Shown: piece by piece, positions 1 to 10,799 of the stretch | Layout: every line of letters begins with the position of its first letter | Numbering within the stretch: position 1 is the stretch's first letter | Program-made: the position numbers and the translations under genes | The notes under the pieces: model-generated | Told to the model about the DNA's origin: nothing | Seen by the model: the letters and a program-made list of their open reading frames with translations, nothing else | The model's database searches: none | NCBI GenBank assembly: GCA_020247545.1 | Contig: JADCIX010000001.1 | Location: 1 to 64,000, forward strand | Origin: Rhodocyclaceae bacterium | GTDB lineage: Bacteria > Pseudomonadota > Gammaproteobacteria > Burkholderiales > Usitatibacteraceae | Direction of reading: 5' to 3' | Length of the DNA stretch: 64,000 bases

Positions 1-83
1 CGATGCAAACGAATAACTTGTTTGCGTTTCTCGTGTTGAGCATCGGGCGAAAGTTTCCGCGCATCTTCTTTGTCTCTATCCAT
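1..83 (-). CDS. IS630-family transposase, N-terminal fragment cut by the window edge
   Basis: Reading from an ATG at 83 towards the window edge gives about 27 residues, starting MDRDKEDARKLSPDAQHEKR and continuing KQVIRLHR. The DARKLSP...R..VIRLHR pattern resembles the start of the helix-turn-helix domain of IS630-type transposases, which bind terminal inverted repeats and insert at TA dinucleotides (family knowledge). Only the first part of the DNA-binding domain is in view, so neither an intact element nor catalytic residues can be checked. It could also be another IS-derived helix-turn-helix protein. Confidence 0.55.
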   Translation of the reverse strand, partial: MDRDKEDARKLSPDAQHEKRKQVIRLH

Positions 84-116
84 GAAGGTTTGACTGGAGC
101 CCGTGGAAAAAGTTCG

Positions 117-150
117 CCATATTTAATTGCCGAGTCTATAAGATCGCAGT
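117..150 (+). repeat. Dispersed AT-rich block Y, copy 1
   Basis: The stretch beginning CCATATTTAATTGCCGAGTC closely matches 7116-7148 (TCATATTTAGTTGCCGAATC) and, less closely, 35273-35305. In all three places it lies just upstream of a palindromic unit. It overlaps no supported gene. Confidence 0.6.
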
Positions 151-160
151 CCGCGCTGTG

Positions 161-234
161 AAATCTGAGCTCGCCATTCCACGGGCATTATCAGTGCGTT
201 TTGCGTGAAAACGCTCGCCAATAGGCGAGTTTTG
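161..234. repeat. Palindromic intergenic unit, copy A
   Basis: The left arm has ATTCCACGGGCATTATCAG and the right arm GTGAAAACGCTCGCCAATAG followed by GCGAGTTTT. These match the arms of the other units at 7156, 28132, 35307 and 54766 (arm core CGGGCGTTTTCAG and its complement). The right arm alone forms a hairpin, CTCGCC-aata-GGCGAG at 214-229, followed by TTTTGATTTTT. It may therefore also end dsbB transcription coming from the right. Nothing else is recognised in 84-339. Confidence 0.6.
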
Positions 235-339
235 ATTTTTACGGATGAGCGTGTGGGCGTGTTTCAACATGCGCGAATGGCAGCAAAAAGGGAAGACAAC
301 GAGTGTTGCCCGAAATCCCCTCGCGATCAAGCCCGCACC

Positions 340-816
340 TTATGCGACTTTTCGCAGTTTCATCCCGACGAAAACGAGCAAGCCAGTCAGCCCAACAAAA
401 CAAGCCAGCGACCAAACCGGCACCGGCAAGCCGAGCGTTGAATACTTGTCCGCACACCCGCCAGTGGCAAACAAAAACTCCGGCCACCAATCTGCCATGG
501 GTAACTGATTAACAAAGATGCCGATCGGGTCGCGCTGGCACGAGGTCATGTCGGAGCCTTTCAGCACCTGCCACAAGGCCAGGCCGCCGCCTGCCGCCGC
601 GACCGTGGCAGCGATAAAAACGATGGCACGCCTCGGCCAGATTGCCCCTGCAAGCGCGGCAACACCAAGCAAGAAATAGGCGTAACGCTGCAGAATACAA
701 AGCGGGCATGGTTGTTGTTTTTCTGGCCCGTATTGCAGGTAGAAGACGTACACCAGCAGTGCAAAACAAAGAATTGCGATGGCGGACAAAACAGTTCGTG
801 TTTGCGAAATCTTCAT
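340..816 (-). CDS. dsbB: Disulfide bond formation protein B (DsbB)
   Basis: DsbB is the inner-membrane quinone reductase that re-oxidises DsbA, driving disulfide formation in periplasmic proteins. The 158-residue product has the expected four hydrophobic segments. It carries the CPLC pair (C37, C40) in the first periplasmic loop and a second pair (C93, C121) in the longer loop, so all four redox cysteines are present. Length is slightly below the E. coli protein, as usual for short betaproteobacterial forms. The ATG lies 12 bp after the gdh stop on the same strand, so it is probably co-transcribed with gdh, although no functional link is obvious. No dsbA is in the window. Confidence 0.96.
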   Translation of the reverse strand: MKISQTRTVLSAIAILCFALLVYVFYLQYGPEKQQPCPLCILQRYAYFLLGVAALAGAIWPRRAIVFIAATVAAAGGGLALWQVLKGSDMTSCQRDPIGIFVNQLPMADWWPEFLFATGGCADKYSTLGLPVPVWSLACFVGLTGLLVFVGMKLRKVA

Positions 817-828
817 TTGAGTGGTGTC

Positions 829-3800
829 TCAGGCGAGCACTCGAAGTTCCCGCAGCAGCACCGACAACATGGCAAGATCGGTATCGCGTGCTGCCATAAG
901 ATCACCCATCACCTCGTACATGTGCGCGAGTGCCTTCGCGTGATGCGTCTCCCAAGCCGCGAGTGCCTGATGCGCGCCGTCAAGCGAATTCGCGTCTGGC
1001 GACAATTGCAAAACACTCTCGGTAAGTTGGCGTTGCAGATTTGCCAAGTCATCACGCATCGACGCCCGCGCCATCGCCTGCCAGTGGGAGTCCGTCGGTA
1101 ACTTGCTAACTTGTGCTGCCACCCAGTTAAGTGACAACTTACCCGTCAACGTGAAGTACACGGCAGCGGCCACTTCCACGGGGCGATTCAGGTCGCTCGA
1201 AGCTTCAACGATGTCCAGCACGGAATACATTGCATCGGTACGCGCGATGGCGTTTGCCAATACGCTCGGCACACCTTCCGCAACCAAGTGGTCGTGTTTT
1301 TGTTGCAAGGTCGCAGCGTCTTCTGCTGCAAGCAACTTCTCGAGTTGGCCACCGACTGAGGCCACACCCGGCGCAAAGAAGGCGAGCACATCGGTGATTG
1401 GCATACGTTCGCCGCGGCGGCGCAGGAACCAAAGTGTCGAGCGCAACACCAACCTGCCAACTTCGATGAGCATGGCGTTTTGTGTCGCCGCCGGTACGAT
1501 GTTATCCAGCTGGTCAATTTGTTGCCAGACACCGTTGAGTTCAAGAATGTCGCGGCTGAGGATATAGGCCCGAACGACTTCTGGAGCCGTTGCGCCAGCC
1601 TCCTCGCACATACGATGTACAAAAACGCTGCCGGTGCGGTTAATGGTTGAATTTGCAACTTCTGTGGCAATGATTTCGCGCTTCAGTGGATGCGCGTGCA
1701 TGATGTCTTTGAAGCGCACTTGCAGCGGTGTCGGAAAGTAGCAGACGAGTGCCCGGGAGACATAAGGATCATCCACCAAATCTGAAGCGAGCAACTCGTC
1801 AAACAATTCCATCTTGCTGTAGGCGAGCAACACCGCGCGTTCTGGCGCGGTGAGACCAAGCTTTTTCTCTCGGCGTTCGGCGAGGGCGTCATCGTTCGGC
1901 AGGAACTCTACTGCGCGATTTAGACGCCCCGCTTTTTCTTGATGACGCATGAACCGCGCTTGTGCATCGAGCATTTTGTCGGCGCGAACACCGGAGACCG
2001 ACAACGATTGGGTCTGATAGTAGTTGTCCTTCAGAACCAACTTGCCTACTTCATCGGTCATTGCTGCAAGAAGCGGCTCACGCTCTTCAGGCTTCAGCAA
2101 TCCGCCATCGACTGCCGCACCTAGAAGAATCTTGATGTTGACCTCGTGGTCTGAACAATCCACACCTGCCGAGTTATCAATCGCATCAGTACAAATACGC
2201 ACCCCGGCAAGTGCCGCTTCGACGCGGCCAAGTTGCGTGGCACCGAGATTGCCGCCCTCGGCGACGACTTTGCAACGCAGTTCGTTGCCGTTGATGCGGA
2301 TTGCATCGGTTGCTTTGTCACCGACCTCGCCATGCGACTGGCCGCTGGCTTTGATGTAGGTGCCGATGCCACCGTTGTAGAACAGATCAACCGGTGCCTT
2401 GAGAATGGCACGCATCAATTCCACCGGGGTCATTGCGGAAATCGTGGCATCAATGCCAAGCGCTTGTTTGACTTCGGGGGTGAGGTCGATCGACTTCGCA
2501 GCGCGCGGGTGGACACCGCCACCTTTGGAAATAATCGCCTTGTCATAGTCTTCCCAAGATGAGCGGGGTAGTGCAAATATCCGCTCGCGCTCGGCAAAAC
2601 TCTTGGCTGCGTCGGGGGTTGGATCAAGAAAAATATGTCGATGATCAAACGCGGCGACCAATCGAATATGCTGGGAGAGCAACATGCCGTTACCGAATAC
2701 GTCGCCCGACATATCACCAACACCGACCACCGTGAAGTCGGTGGTTTGTGTGTTGACACCGATTTCGCGGAAGTGGCGTTTTACACTCTCCCAGGCACCT
2801 TTCGCGGTGATACCCATTTTTTTGTGGTCGTATCCCGCCGAACCACCGGATGCAAACGCATCTCCAAGCCAGTGGCCGTATTCGGCGGAGATAGCATTGG
2901 CGTAGTCAGAAAAGGTTGCCGTACCTTTGTCGGCGGCAACGACGAGGTAGGGATCGTCAGCGTCGTGTCGCACCACATTCAGCGGAGGGACAATCTTGCC
3001 CTTGACGCGGTTATCGGTGATGTCGAGCAGACCACGCAAGAAGGTTTTGTAACATTCGATACCCTCCTTGAGATAGGCTTCACGGTCGTTAGATGGTGGT
3101 GCCGCTTTGAGGACAAACCCGCCTTTCGAGCCCACCGGCACGATGACAGCATTCTTGACCATTTGTGCCTTGACCAGCCCGAGCACCTCGGTACGAAAGT
3201 CTTCCGGGCGATCCGACCAACGCAGTCCGCCGCGCGCCACCTTGCCGCCGCGTAAATGGATACCCTCCATCCGCGGACTATAGACGAAGATTTCGAACAG
3301 CGGCTTAGGTTCAGGCAGCTCGGGTACTTTTGCGCACTCAAGCTTGATTGAAAGATAAGGCTTGTGTTGGTAGAAGTTGGTACGAAGCGTCGCCTGAATC
3401 ACTGCTAGGAAGCGCCGCAGGATGCGGTCTTCATCGGCATTGGCAACGTTATCCAGCGAGGCCTCAACCGCATTCACAACAGCTTCAATCTTGTTTGCGC
3501 GATTACCGCCGAAGTTGGGATCAAAACGCGTATGGAACAGTTCGACCAGATCACGTGCAATGATTGAATTGGCCGCCAACGCCTGTTCCAGATAGTTTTG
3601 GCTGTAGGTAAACCCGGTTTGTTTCAAGTATTTTGCGTATGTTCGCAGCACTAACACATCCGCTGCCGCGAGTTGCGCATTCAGGGTGAGGCGGTTGAAA
3701 CCGTCATTCTCAATCGTCTTCGTCCAAGCACGGAGAAATGTGTCTTCAAACTTGGCGCGGGTCGCTGCAAAGTCGACCGATACGAGCGAGTGTGTGAGGC

Positions 3801-5652
3801 TGTACTCGTGTATCCAGATCGGCGGCGCGTCGTTGCGCTCAATCTTGTAAGCGCGTTCATTCTTGACCTTGACGCCCATGTTTTCGAGCATCGGTAGCGC
3901 GGTCGACAAGGTAATGGACTGGCCAAGATGATATGCACGGAAACGCAACTGGTGACCGTGCAGATGGAGCGCCACGTTGAGCGGCGCATCTGCGGACAGG
4001 GCGCGTGAAGCGGTGAAATCAGCGATTGCCTGTTCTGTCCCGGTATCCTCGCGATAAGCAGCGGGGAATGGCAAAACAAACTCACGTCGCGCCGCGTTTG
4101 CCGCGTCTTCCCCCAGTGCAGCGGCGACGTTAGAGAAAACTCCTTCTTCCCACCGGCGGGTGAGAGCCACGATTTCGCTTTCAAGTGCCACAGTATCAAC
4201 TTCGGCAACGCTTCCCGGACTGGTGCGGACCAGCATATGAATGCGCGCAAGAACGGATTCGGTCAATTGGACGTTGAATTCAGCGGAGCTGCCCCTGAGT
4301 TTTTTCTTCAGGAGGTCTTGCAGCTTGACGCGGATTTCCGTGTTGTAGTTTTCACGCGGCAGGTAAACCAAACACGAGTAGAAACGTGCGTAGAGATCGC
4401 GGCGAAGAAAGAGTTTTGTACGGGCGCGTTCGCCCAGCCGCAAAATACCCATCGCCGTTTCAAACAACTCGTCGTCGGCGATTTGGAACAGTTCGTCGCG
4501 CGGGTAAGCGTCGAGAATTGATAGAAGGTTCTTGCCGGCATGGCTACCAGCGGGGTAGCCTGCGCGAGTCAGCACCTTGTTGATTTTCTGGCGCAGCAGC
4601 GGGATTTCGGTTGGATCGCCGTGGTAGCTGCTCGACGTGTACAAGCCGATGAATCGACGTTCGCCGATGACTTGACCATCGGCATCAAAGCGCTTGACGC
4701 CGATGTAGTCGAGATAGCCGGAGCGGTGTACCGTGGCGCGAGAGTTCGCCTTGGTCAGGACGAGCAGTTGTGGGCTGCGCGCAAGTTTTTTGAGGTGGTC
4801 GGGCAGTTCATTGAAACTCGCCGAGACGCCACCAAGCTTCGGTTCCCGCAGAACGCCCAATCCTGAATTGGGAATGATTTTCAGGCTGTCTTTACCATTC
4901 ACCGACAGCAGCTCGTAGTCCCGATAGCCCAAGAACGTGAAGTGGTTGTCAGCGGCCCAGTGTAAAAAGGCGCGTGCTTCGTCGAGTTCCGCCAGCGGTA
5001 CCACTTTGGCGGCGGGACCGAGATTGGACAGCACATCTTGAATTTTGCCCTTCATCTTGGCCCAATCTTCCACCGCCGCGCGGACATCCGACAAGATGGC
5101 GACCAACCCGTCGCCGAGTGATTTGATACGCCCGGGGTCGGTGAGACGCTCGATTTCGATGTGGATCCAGGATTCTAGTTTTTGCCCTTCGGTGATTGGC
5201 GAGAGTGCCGTAAGAGTGCCGTGTTTATCGCGACGCACCGAGAACAGCGGGTGGGCAATCTGTTGAATGGCAATACCCTGACGGTTGATTTCCATGGCGA
5301 TGGAATCGACCAGAAAGGGCATGTCGTCATTCACAAACTCAATGACAGTACAGGGGGCCTGCCAGCCTTGTTCGCCGACTTTGGGTGAGTAGATGCGCAT
5401 TTTTGGCGCGCCAGATTGAAAATCCGTGCCGAATGTAAGGTGGTTGCGAACAATGGCCGCCCAGTCCGTCGGGTTTCTTGCGAGGAGGTCGGTATCGTCG
5501 ATATCCGACAGGTAGGCGTCGACCACGGCATGGTCGAGCATCGCCAGGTTTTCTGATGGTTCGAAAAAGACCGCCGTGTGGATCGCCCGAGTGATTTCGG
5601 CGATCACGGAATCGGTGTTCTCTAGGGTTGCCTCGGCATGAGCAGCGGCCAT
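829..5652 (-). CDS. gdhB: NAD-specific glutamate dehydrogenase, 180-kDa class
   Basis: This enzyme deaminates glutamate to 2-oxoglutarate with NAD+ and is usually catabolic. The 1607 residues match the large class: a long N-terminal region with ACT-like segments (DMPFLVDSIAMEINRQG near residue 120), then the catalytic core with GKVARGGLRWSDRPEDFRTE and QMVKNAVIVPVGSKGGF containing the substrate and catalytic lysines. The NAD-binding part follows, with VVAEGGNLGATQ and NNSAGVDCSDHEVN-like sequence. The reading frame is uninterrupted. A perfect TATAAT on the minus strand at 5684-5689 would place transcription start about 25 nt before the ATG, but no good -35 is visible. dsbB follows 12 bp downstream. 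The gene symbol is used loosely, as naming varies between species. Confidence 0.97.
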   Translation of the reverse strand: MAAAHAEATLENTDSVIAEITRAIHTAVFFEPSENLAMLDHAVVDAYLSDIDDTDLLARNPTDWAAIVRNHLTFGTDFQSGAPKMRIYSPKVGEQGWQAPCTVIEFVNDDMPFLVDSIAMEINRQGIAIQQIAHPLFSVRRDKHGTLTALSPITEGQKLESWIHIEIERLTDPGRIKSLGDGLVAILSDVRAAVEDWAKMKGKIQDVLSNLGPAAKVVPLAELDEARAFLHWAADNHFTFLGYRDYELLSVNGKDSLKIIPNSGLGVLREPKLGGVSASFNELPDHLKKLARSPQLLVLTKANSRATVHRSGYLDYIGVKRFDADGQVIGERRFIGLYTSSSYHGDPTEIPLLRQKINKVLTRAGYPAGSHAGKNLLSILDAYPRDELFQIADDELFETAMGILRLGERARTKLFLRRDLYARFYSCLVYLPRENYNTEIRVKLQDLLKKKLRGSSAEFNVQLTESVLARIHMLVRTSPGSVAEVDTVALESEIVALTRRWEEGVFSNVAAALGEDAANAARREFVLPFPAAYREDTGTEQAIADFTASRALSADAPLNVALHLHGHQLRFRAYHLGQSITLSTALPMLENMGVKVKNERAYKIERNDAPPIWIHEYSLTHSLVSVDFAATRAKFEDTFLRAWTKTIENDGFNRLTLNAQLAAADVLVLRTYAKYLKQTGFTYSQNYLEQALAANSIIARDLVELFHTRFDPNFGGNRANKIEAVVNAVEASLDNVANADEDRILRRFLAVIQATLRTNFYQHKPYLSIKLECAKVPELPEPKPLFEIFVYSPRMEGIHLRGGKVARGGLRWSDRPEDFRTEVLGLVKAQMVKNAVIVPVGSKGGFVLKAAPPSNDREAYLKEGIECYKTFLRGLLDITDNRVKGKIVPPLNVVRHDADDPYLVVAADKGTATFSDYANAISAEYGHWLGDAFASGGSAGYDHKKMGITAKGAWESVKRHFREIGVNTQTTDFTVVGVGDMSGDVFGNGMLLSQHIRLVAAFDHRHIFLDPTPDAAKSFAERERIFALPRSSWEDYDKAIISKGGGVHPRAAKSIDLTPEVKQALGIDATISAMTPVELMRAILKAPVDLFYNGGIGTYIKASGQSHGEVGDKATDAIRINGNELRCKVVAEGGNLGATQLGRVEAALAGVRICTDAIDNSAGVDCSDHEVNIKILLGAAVDGGLLKPEEREPLLAAMTDEVGKLVLKDNYYQTQSLSVSGVRADKMLDAQARFMRHQEKAGRLNRAVEFLPNDDALAERREKKLGLTAPERAVLLAYSKMELFDELLASDLVDDPYVSRALVCYFPTPLQVRFKDIMHAHPLKREIIATEVANSTINRTGSVFVHRMCEEAGATAPEVVRAYILSRDILELNGVWQQIDQLDNIVPAATQNAMLIEVGRLVLRSTLWFLRRRGERMPITDVLAFFAPGVASVGGQLEKLLAAEDAATLQQKHDHLVAEGVPSVLANAIARTDAMYSVLDIVEASSDLNRPVEVAAAVYFTLTGKLSLNWVAAQVSKLPTDSHWQAMARASMRDDLANLQRQLTESVLQLSPDANSLDGAHQALAAWETHHAKALAHMYEVMGDLMAARDTDLAMLSVLLRELRVLA

Positions 5653-6050
5653 AGCGCATTCTCGTCGGGAAGATCAATGCGCCATTATAGAGTGTGCATT
5701 ATTTCTGCTCCTTCGCAGAGTGTTCTGGATGCGGCGCGGGGATGCAAAAAAGCGCCAGTCACCAAAACTGTTTGGATGGGGCAACAAATGTGTGCCTAGT
5801 TTTCTGGTTGCAAGCCGCGGTTGTGATCAGGTGCCGATCAGGTGCCGAAAACTTTCACTTGCAATCGTATCCTGAGGCCGTTGAACTTTTTAGTTCAAAT
5901 GGTGACTAATCGGTCACGTCATGACGTTTGAGTGTGTGTTCAATCAGACGCTTGTGTTTCCGGACTGGCATCAGCACTCAGAGCCATGACTAAAGTTTTA
6001 TCCATCAATTATTTGTATTTAGTTTTTTAACCAATTTATCAGGATAAATT
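5653..6050. other. Intergenic region between divergent gdh and the fasciclin gene
   Basis: No supported gene lies here. The gdh -10 candidate (TATAAT, minus strand) is at 5684-5689. A perfect 11-bp tandem duplication, GATCAGGTGCC, lies at 5825-5846. The last 60 bases before the fasciclin start are AT-rich, and AGGA sits a few bases before its ATG. Short open frames on both strands have no family features. Confidence 0.6.
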
Positions 6051-6515
6051 ATGAATCGTTCGATTGCTTCAGTCGTATTGGCTAGCGTTCTTGCAATGAC
6101 GTCATCATTTGCTATGGCGCAAAAAGATATTGTGGATACCGCAGTTGCAGCGGGCAACTTCAAGACCCTTGTTACCGCAGTTCAAGCGGCTGGATTGGTC
6201 GATACGCTCAAAGGGAAAGGTCCTTTCACCGTGTTCGCACCTACCGACGAGGCGTTTGCCAAGATCCCCAAGGCTGATCTCGATGCATTGCTCAAGGACA
6301 AAGCAAAGCTGGCCGGAGTGTTGACCTACCACGTCGTTCCCGCAAAAGTGATGGCTAAGGACGTCAAAGCCGGTGAAGTGAAGACCGTCAACGGCAAAAT
6401 GATCAAAATTACGACCGACAAGGGTGTGATGGTAAACAACGCCAAAGTGATCAAGACAGACGTTGAGACATCCAACGGTGTCATCCACGCAATCGACACG
6501 GTCATCATGCCCTAA
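6051..6515 (+). CDS. Secreted fasciclin (FAS1) domain protein
   Basis: The 154-residue product is a single FAS1 domain, a fold often involved in adhesion or surface association; its ligand here is unknown. It starts with a signal peptide ([20 protein letters not shown], cleavage likely after AMA near residue 23) and should be periplasmic or secreted. The FAS1 signature blocks are clear: [17 protein letters not shown] (first conserved region), TYHVVP (middle) and [13 protein letters not shown] at the C terminus. It ends directly after the second conserved block, as single-domain bacterial members do. AGGA upstream of the ATG is a good ribosome site. It is monocistronic, with a strong terminator about 80 bp downstream. 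Confidence 0.95.
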   Translation: MNRSIASVVLASVLAMTSSFAMAQKDIVDTAVAAGNFKTLVTAVQAAGLVDTLKGKGPFTVFAPTDEAFAKIPKADLDALLKDKAKLAGVLTYHVVPAKVMAKDVKAGEVKTVNGKMIKITTDKGVMVNNAKVIKTDVETSNGVIHAIDTVIMP

Positions 6516-6589
6516 GCGGTAGCGGCATTGTCAAATGTGCTGGGAAGCGCGGGCGGCAATAACTTTGTGAGTGAAGTTGAGTGAAGCAA

Positions 6590-6624
6590 AAAGGCGCTGC
6601 TCCAATGGGGCAGCGCTTTTTTTG
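6590..6624 (+). terminator. Rho-independent terminator after the fasciclin gene
   Basis: Stem GCGCTGC (6594-6600) pairs with GCAGCGC (6610-6616), followed by TTTTTTT. It is placed correctly to end the fasciclin transcript. Confidence 0.88.
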
Positions 6625-6664
6625 CCGACTGGGAACTTCAAATAACTTCGTCGTCCTCGCGTAC

Positions 6665-6696
6665 AACCACAATGTTTGCGCTGGGCGGGTATCCAG
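6665..6696 (+). repeat. Partial copy of dispersed block X
   Basis: AACCACAATGTTTGCGCTGG followed by GCGGGTATCCAG parallels the start of block X at 35179 (AACCACAAGGGTTGCGCCGG, GCGGGGCTCCAG) in the same orientation. The rest of X is missing here and is replaced by the 30-bp tandem array. Confidence 0.5.
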
Positions 6697-6725
6697 TCCA
6701 CAGCAAGGTCAATGCGTTACGAAGG

Positions 6726-6872
6726 TCTGGGTCCCCGCCTGCGCGGGCGGGTCAACTTGGGTCCCCGCCTGCGCGGGCAGGTCAACTTGGGTCCCCGCCT
6801 GCGCGGGCAGGTCAACTTGGGTCCCCGCCTGCGCGGGCAGGTCAACTTGGGTCCCCGCCTGCGCGGGGACGT
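6726..6872 (+). repeat. 30-bp tandem repeat, five copies
   Basis: GTCCCCGCCTGCGCGGG starts at 6731, 6761, 6791, 6821 and 6851, exactly 30 bp apart. Copies are joined by the nearly invariant linker CAGGTCAACTTGG. Each copy contains the short inverted repeat CCCCGC/GCGGG. The linkers are identical, so this is a tandem array and not a CRISPR. Open frames across it translate to monotonous Trp-Val-Pro-Ala-Cys-Ala-Gly-type repeats and are not taken as genes. Confidence 0.9.
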
Positions 6873-6903
6873 GGTCAGATTAACAACCCCTAAACCAATA
6901 CTC

Positions 6904-6993
6904 CCCCGCTCCCGCGAAGGCGGGAGCCTAATGTCGGAATCACCCGCGCTGAACAAAATTAATGGGTCCCCGTCCGGCGCAACCCTTGTGGTT
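6904..6993 (-). repeat. Dispersed block X, inverted copy
   Basis: From CCCCGCTCCCGCGAAGGCGG to AACCCTTGTGGTT this is the reverse complement of 35179-35265 with few mismatches. The palindromic core CTCCCGC/GCGGGAG is conserved. Open frames over the two copies give the same spurious peptide (FSAGDSDIRLPPSRERG), so the repeat and not a protein explains the similarity. Confidence 0.8.
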
Positions 6994-7004
6994 GTGCGCG
7001 GGCA

Positions 7005-7098
7005 GGTCAACTTGGGTCCCCGCCGGCGCGGGCAGGTCAACTTGGTCCCCGCCCGCGCGGGCAGGTCAACTTGGGTCCCCGCCCGCGCGGGGACGGGG
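7005..7098 (+). repeat. Second cluster of the 30-bp repeat, three copies
   Basis: GTCCCCGCC(G/C)GCGCGGG occurs at 7016, 7045 and 7075 with the same CAGGTCAACTTGG linkers; spacings are 29 and 30 bp. The copies differ slightly from the 6726-6872 array. The two clusters are separated by inverted block X. Confidence 0.85.
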
Positions 7099-7115
7099 TT
7101 AGTTGAAATGGTTTG

Positions 7116-7148
7116 TCATATTTAGTTGCCGAATCAATAGAAGTGCCC
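7116..7148 (+). repeat. Dispersed AT-rich block Y, copy 2
   Basis: TCATATTTAGTTGCCGAATC followed by AATAGAAGTGCCC matches 117-150 and 35273-35305. A palindromic unit begins 8 bp further on. Confidence 0.7.
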
Positions 7149-7155
7149 GACTCAA

Positions 7156-7220
7156 AAAGTCTATGATCGTCGGGCGTCGCCAGCCAATAATGGCTGTAAA
7201 CGCCCGTCCAATAAGGGCTT
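7156..7220. repeat. Palindromic intergenic unit, copy B
   Basis: The left arm AAAGTC...CGGGCGTCGCCAGCCA pairs with the right arm TGGCTGTAAACGCCCG...GGGCTT around the loop ataa. It lies immediately downstream of the aspartate aminotransferase stop codon and could act as its transcript end. Confidence 0.65.
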
Positions 7221-7233
7221 CTGTGGCAAGACT

Positions 7234-9722
<2,489 letters not shown>

Positions 9723-9768
9723 ATGCAGGGTATCGCCACCGCCGTTGACCCGTTGTGATATTCATCAG

Positions 9769-10620
9769 CTAGTCGCGAAACTCGGGGCTGCGCTTATCCA
9801 TGTTTGCCATCATTGCCTCCTGCAAATCAGCCGACATTAGCAAGCCTGCATTCCATGACGCAATGTAATTGAGTCCATCGGCGACACTGTGATCGCGCGC
9901 GTAATTGAGCATTTCCTTGGTGCCACGGATCGCAAGTGGGGATTTGGCGGCGATGCTTGCGGCGATTTCGAGCACGGCTTTTTGTAGTACTTCGGTTGAC
10001 GCGTAGACGCGGTTTACAAGGCCGACACGTTCAGCCTCAACCGCGTCAATGGATTTCGCCGTATAGGCCAACTCACGGACTACGGCTGGGCTGATGATTT
10101 TCGGCAGACGCTGCAATGTGCCCACGTCTGCGGTCATGCCGATATCGACCTCTTTGATCGAGAACACCGCGTCTTTGCTTGCATAACGCATATCGCAGCA
10201 CGATACCAAGTCGATTGCGCCGCCGATACACGCGCCGTGAATGGCGGCGAGGACCGGCTTACGGCAACGCTCGATGGACGTGAGGGTATCTTGGAGGTCA
10301 AGAATCACAATACGCAGATTCTCGCGAGTGCGCGCATCGCAAGGATCTTCAATCTGCTTGCCCAGCGACATCATCATGCCCAGATCGATGCCGGCACAAA
10401 AATTGGCACCCGCACCATCGATGATGGCGACCCTCGCTTCAGCGGTGGAATCCACCCATCGCATTGCCTGCCGAATTTCCTGCCACATCACCGCGTTCAT
10501 CGCGTTCGCTTTGTCAGGTCGGTTTAGCGTGATTCGTGCGACGTAATCAACAAGTGAGCAGGTCAGGGTGGTGAAGGTGGGTACGGTCGGTTTGGTAAGG
10601 GTCATTTGGGTAGGAGGCAT
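9769..10620 (-). CDS. Delta(3,5)-delta(2,4)-dienoyl-CoA isomerase (crotonase family)
   Basis: A 283-residue crotonase-fold enzyme, closer to mammalian ECH1 than to ordinary enoyl-CoA hydratases. The three acidic positions of dienoyl-CoA isomerase are all present: D137 in GGAIDLVS, E157 in KEVDIG and D165 in TADVGTLQRLPK. The C-terminal blocks SPLAIRGTKEMLNYARDHSV and LNYIASWNAGLL also fit ECH1. It would shift double bonds in dienoyl-CoAs from odd-position unsaturated fatty acids so that beta-oxidation can continue. It stands alone, convergent with the ybdL-like gene. The first 15 residues are weakly conserved, and M6 is an alternative start. Confidence 0.88.
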   Translation of the reverse strand: MPPTQMTLTKPTVPTFTTLTCSLVDYVARITLNRPDKANAMNAVMWQEIRQAMRWVDSTAEARVAIIDGAGANFCAGIDLGMMMSLGKQIEDPCDARTRENLRIVILDLQDTLTSIERCRKPVLAAIHGACIGGAIDLVSCCDMRYASKDAVFSIKEVDIGMTADVGTLQRLPKIISPAVVRELAYTAKSIDAVEAERVGLVNRVYASTEVLQKAVLEIAASIAAKSPLAIRGTKEMLNYARDHSVADGLNYIASWNAGLLMSADLQEAMMANMDKRSPEFRD

Positions 10621-10680
10621 TGTCGGTGTAGGAGGAGATGATAGTTGAAGCGTTTGATTTCCCGCGTTAACGAGTGACGC

Positions 10681-10709
10681 TGAACACCTTTAAGTCATTC
10701 TGATATAAT
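10681..10709 (+). promoter_or_regulatory. Sigma-70 promoter of the ZnuD-like receptor, with a possible Zur-like dyad
   Basis: TGAACA (10681-10686) and a perfect TATAAT (10704-10709) are 17 bp apart, and the ATG lies about 85 bp downstream of the predicted start. The -10 sits inside TGATATAATTGCAACA, which loosely resembles the Zur consensus TGTTATAATATAACA. Zinc control is therefore possible but unproven. Confidence 0.55.
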
Positions 10710-10799
10710 TGCAACAAAGATGCATTAAAGGGTTCTGCCGAACGCTAGGCCTCTCCCGCTGTCCTGCCAACGTTGGAATTATTCTGGAAGTCGCTGTCA

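Noticed and set aside
2635-3255. A 206-residue open frame on the plus strand inside gdh
   Set aside because: It is antisense to a strongly conserved gene and has no recognisable domain.
6726-7098. Regularly spaced repeats resembling a CRISPR array
   Set aside because: The sequence between the repeats is itself constant (CAGGTCAACTTGG), so there are no spacers, and no cas gene is present.
6581-7125. Open frames encoding repetitive Pro-Ala-Cys-Ala-Gly or Gly-Pro-Arg-Leu-Arg peptides
   Set aside because: They exist in several frames at once because the 30-bp repeat length is a multiple of three; no start signals or family features.
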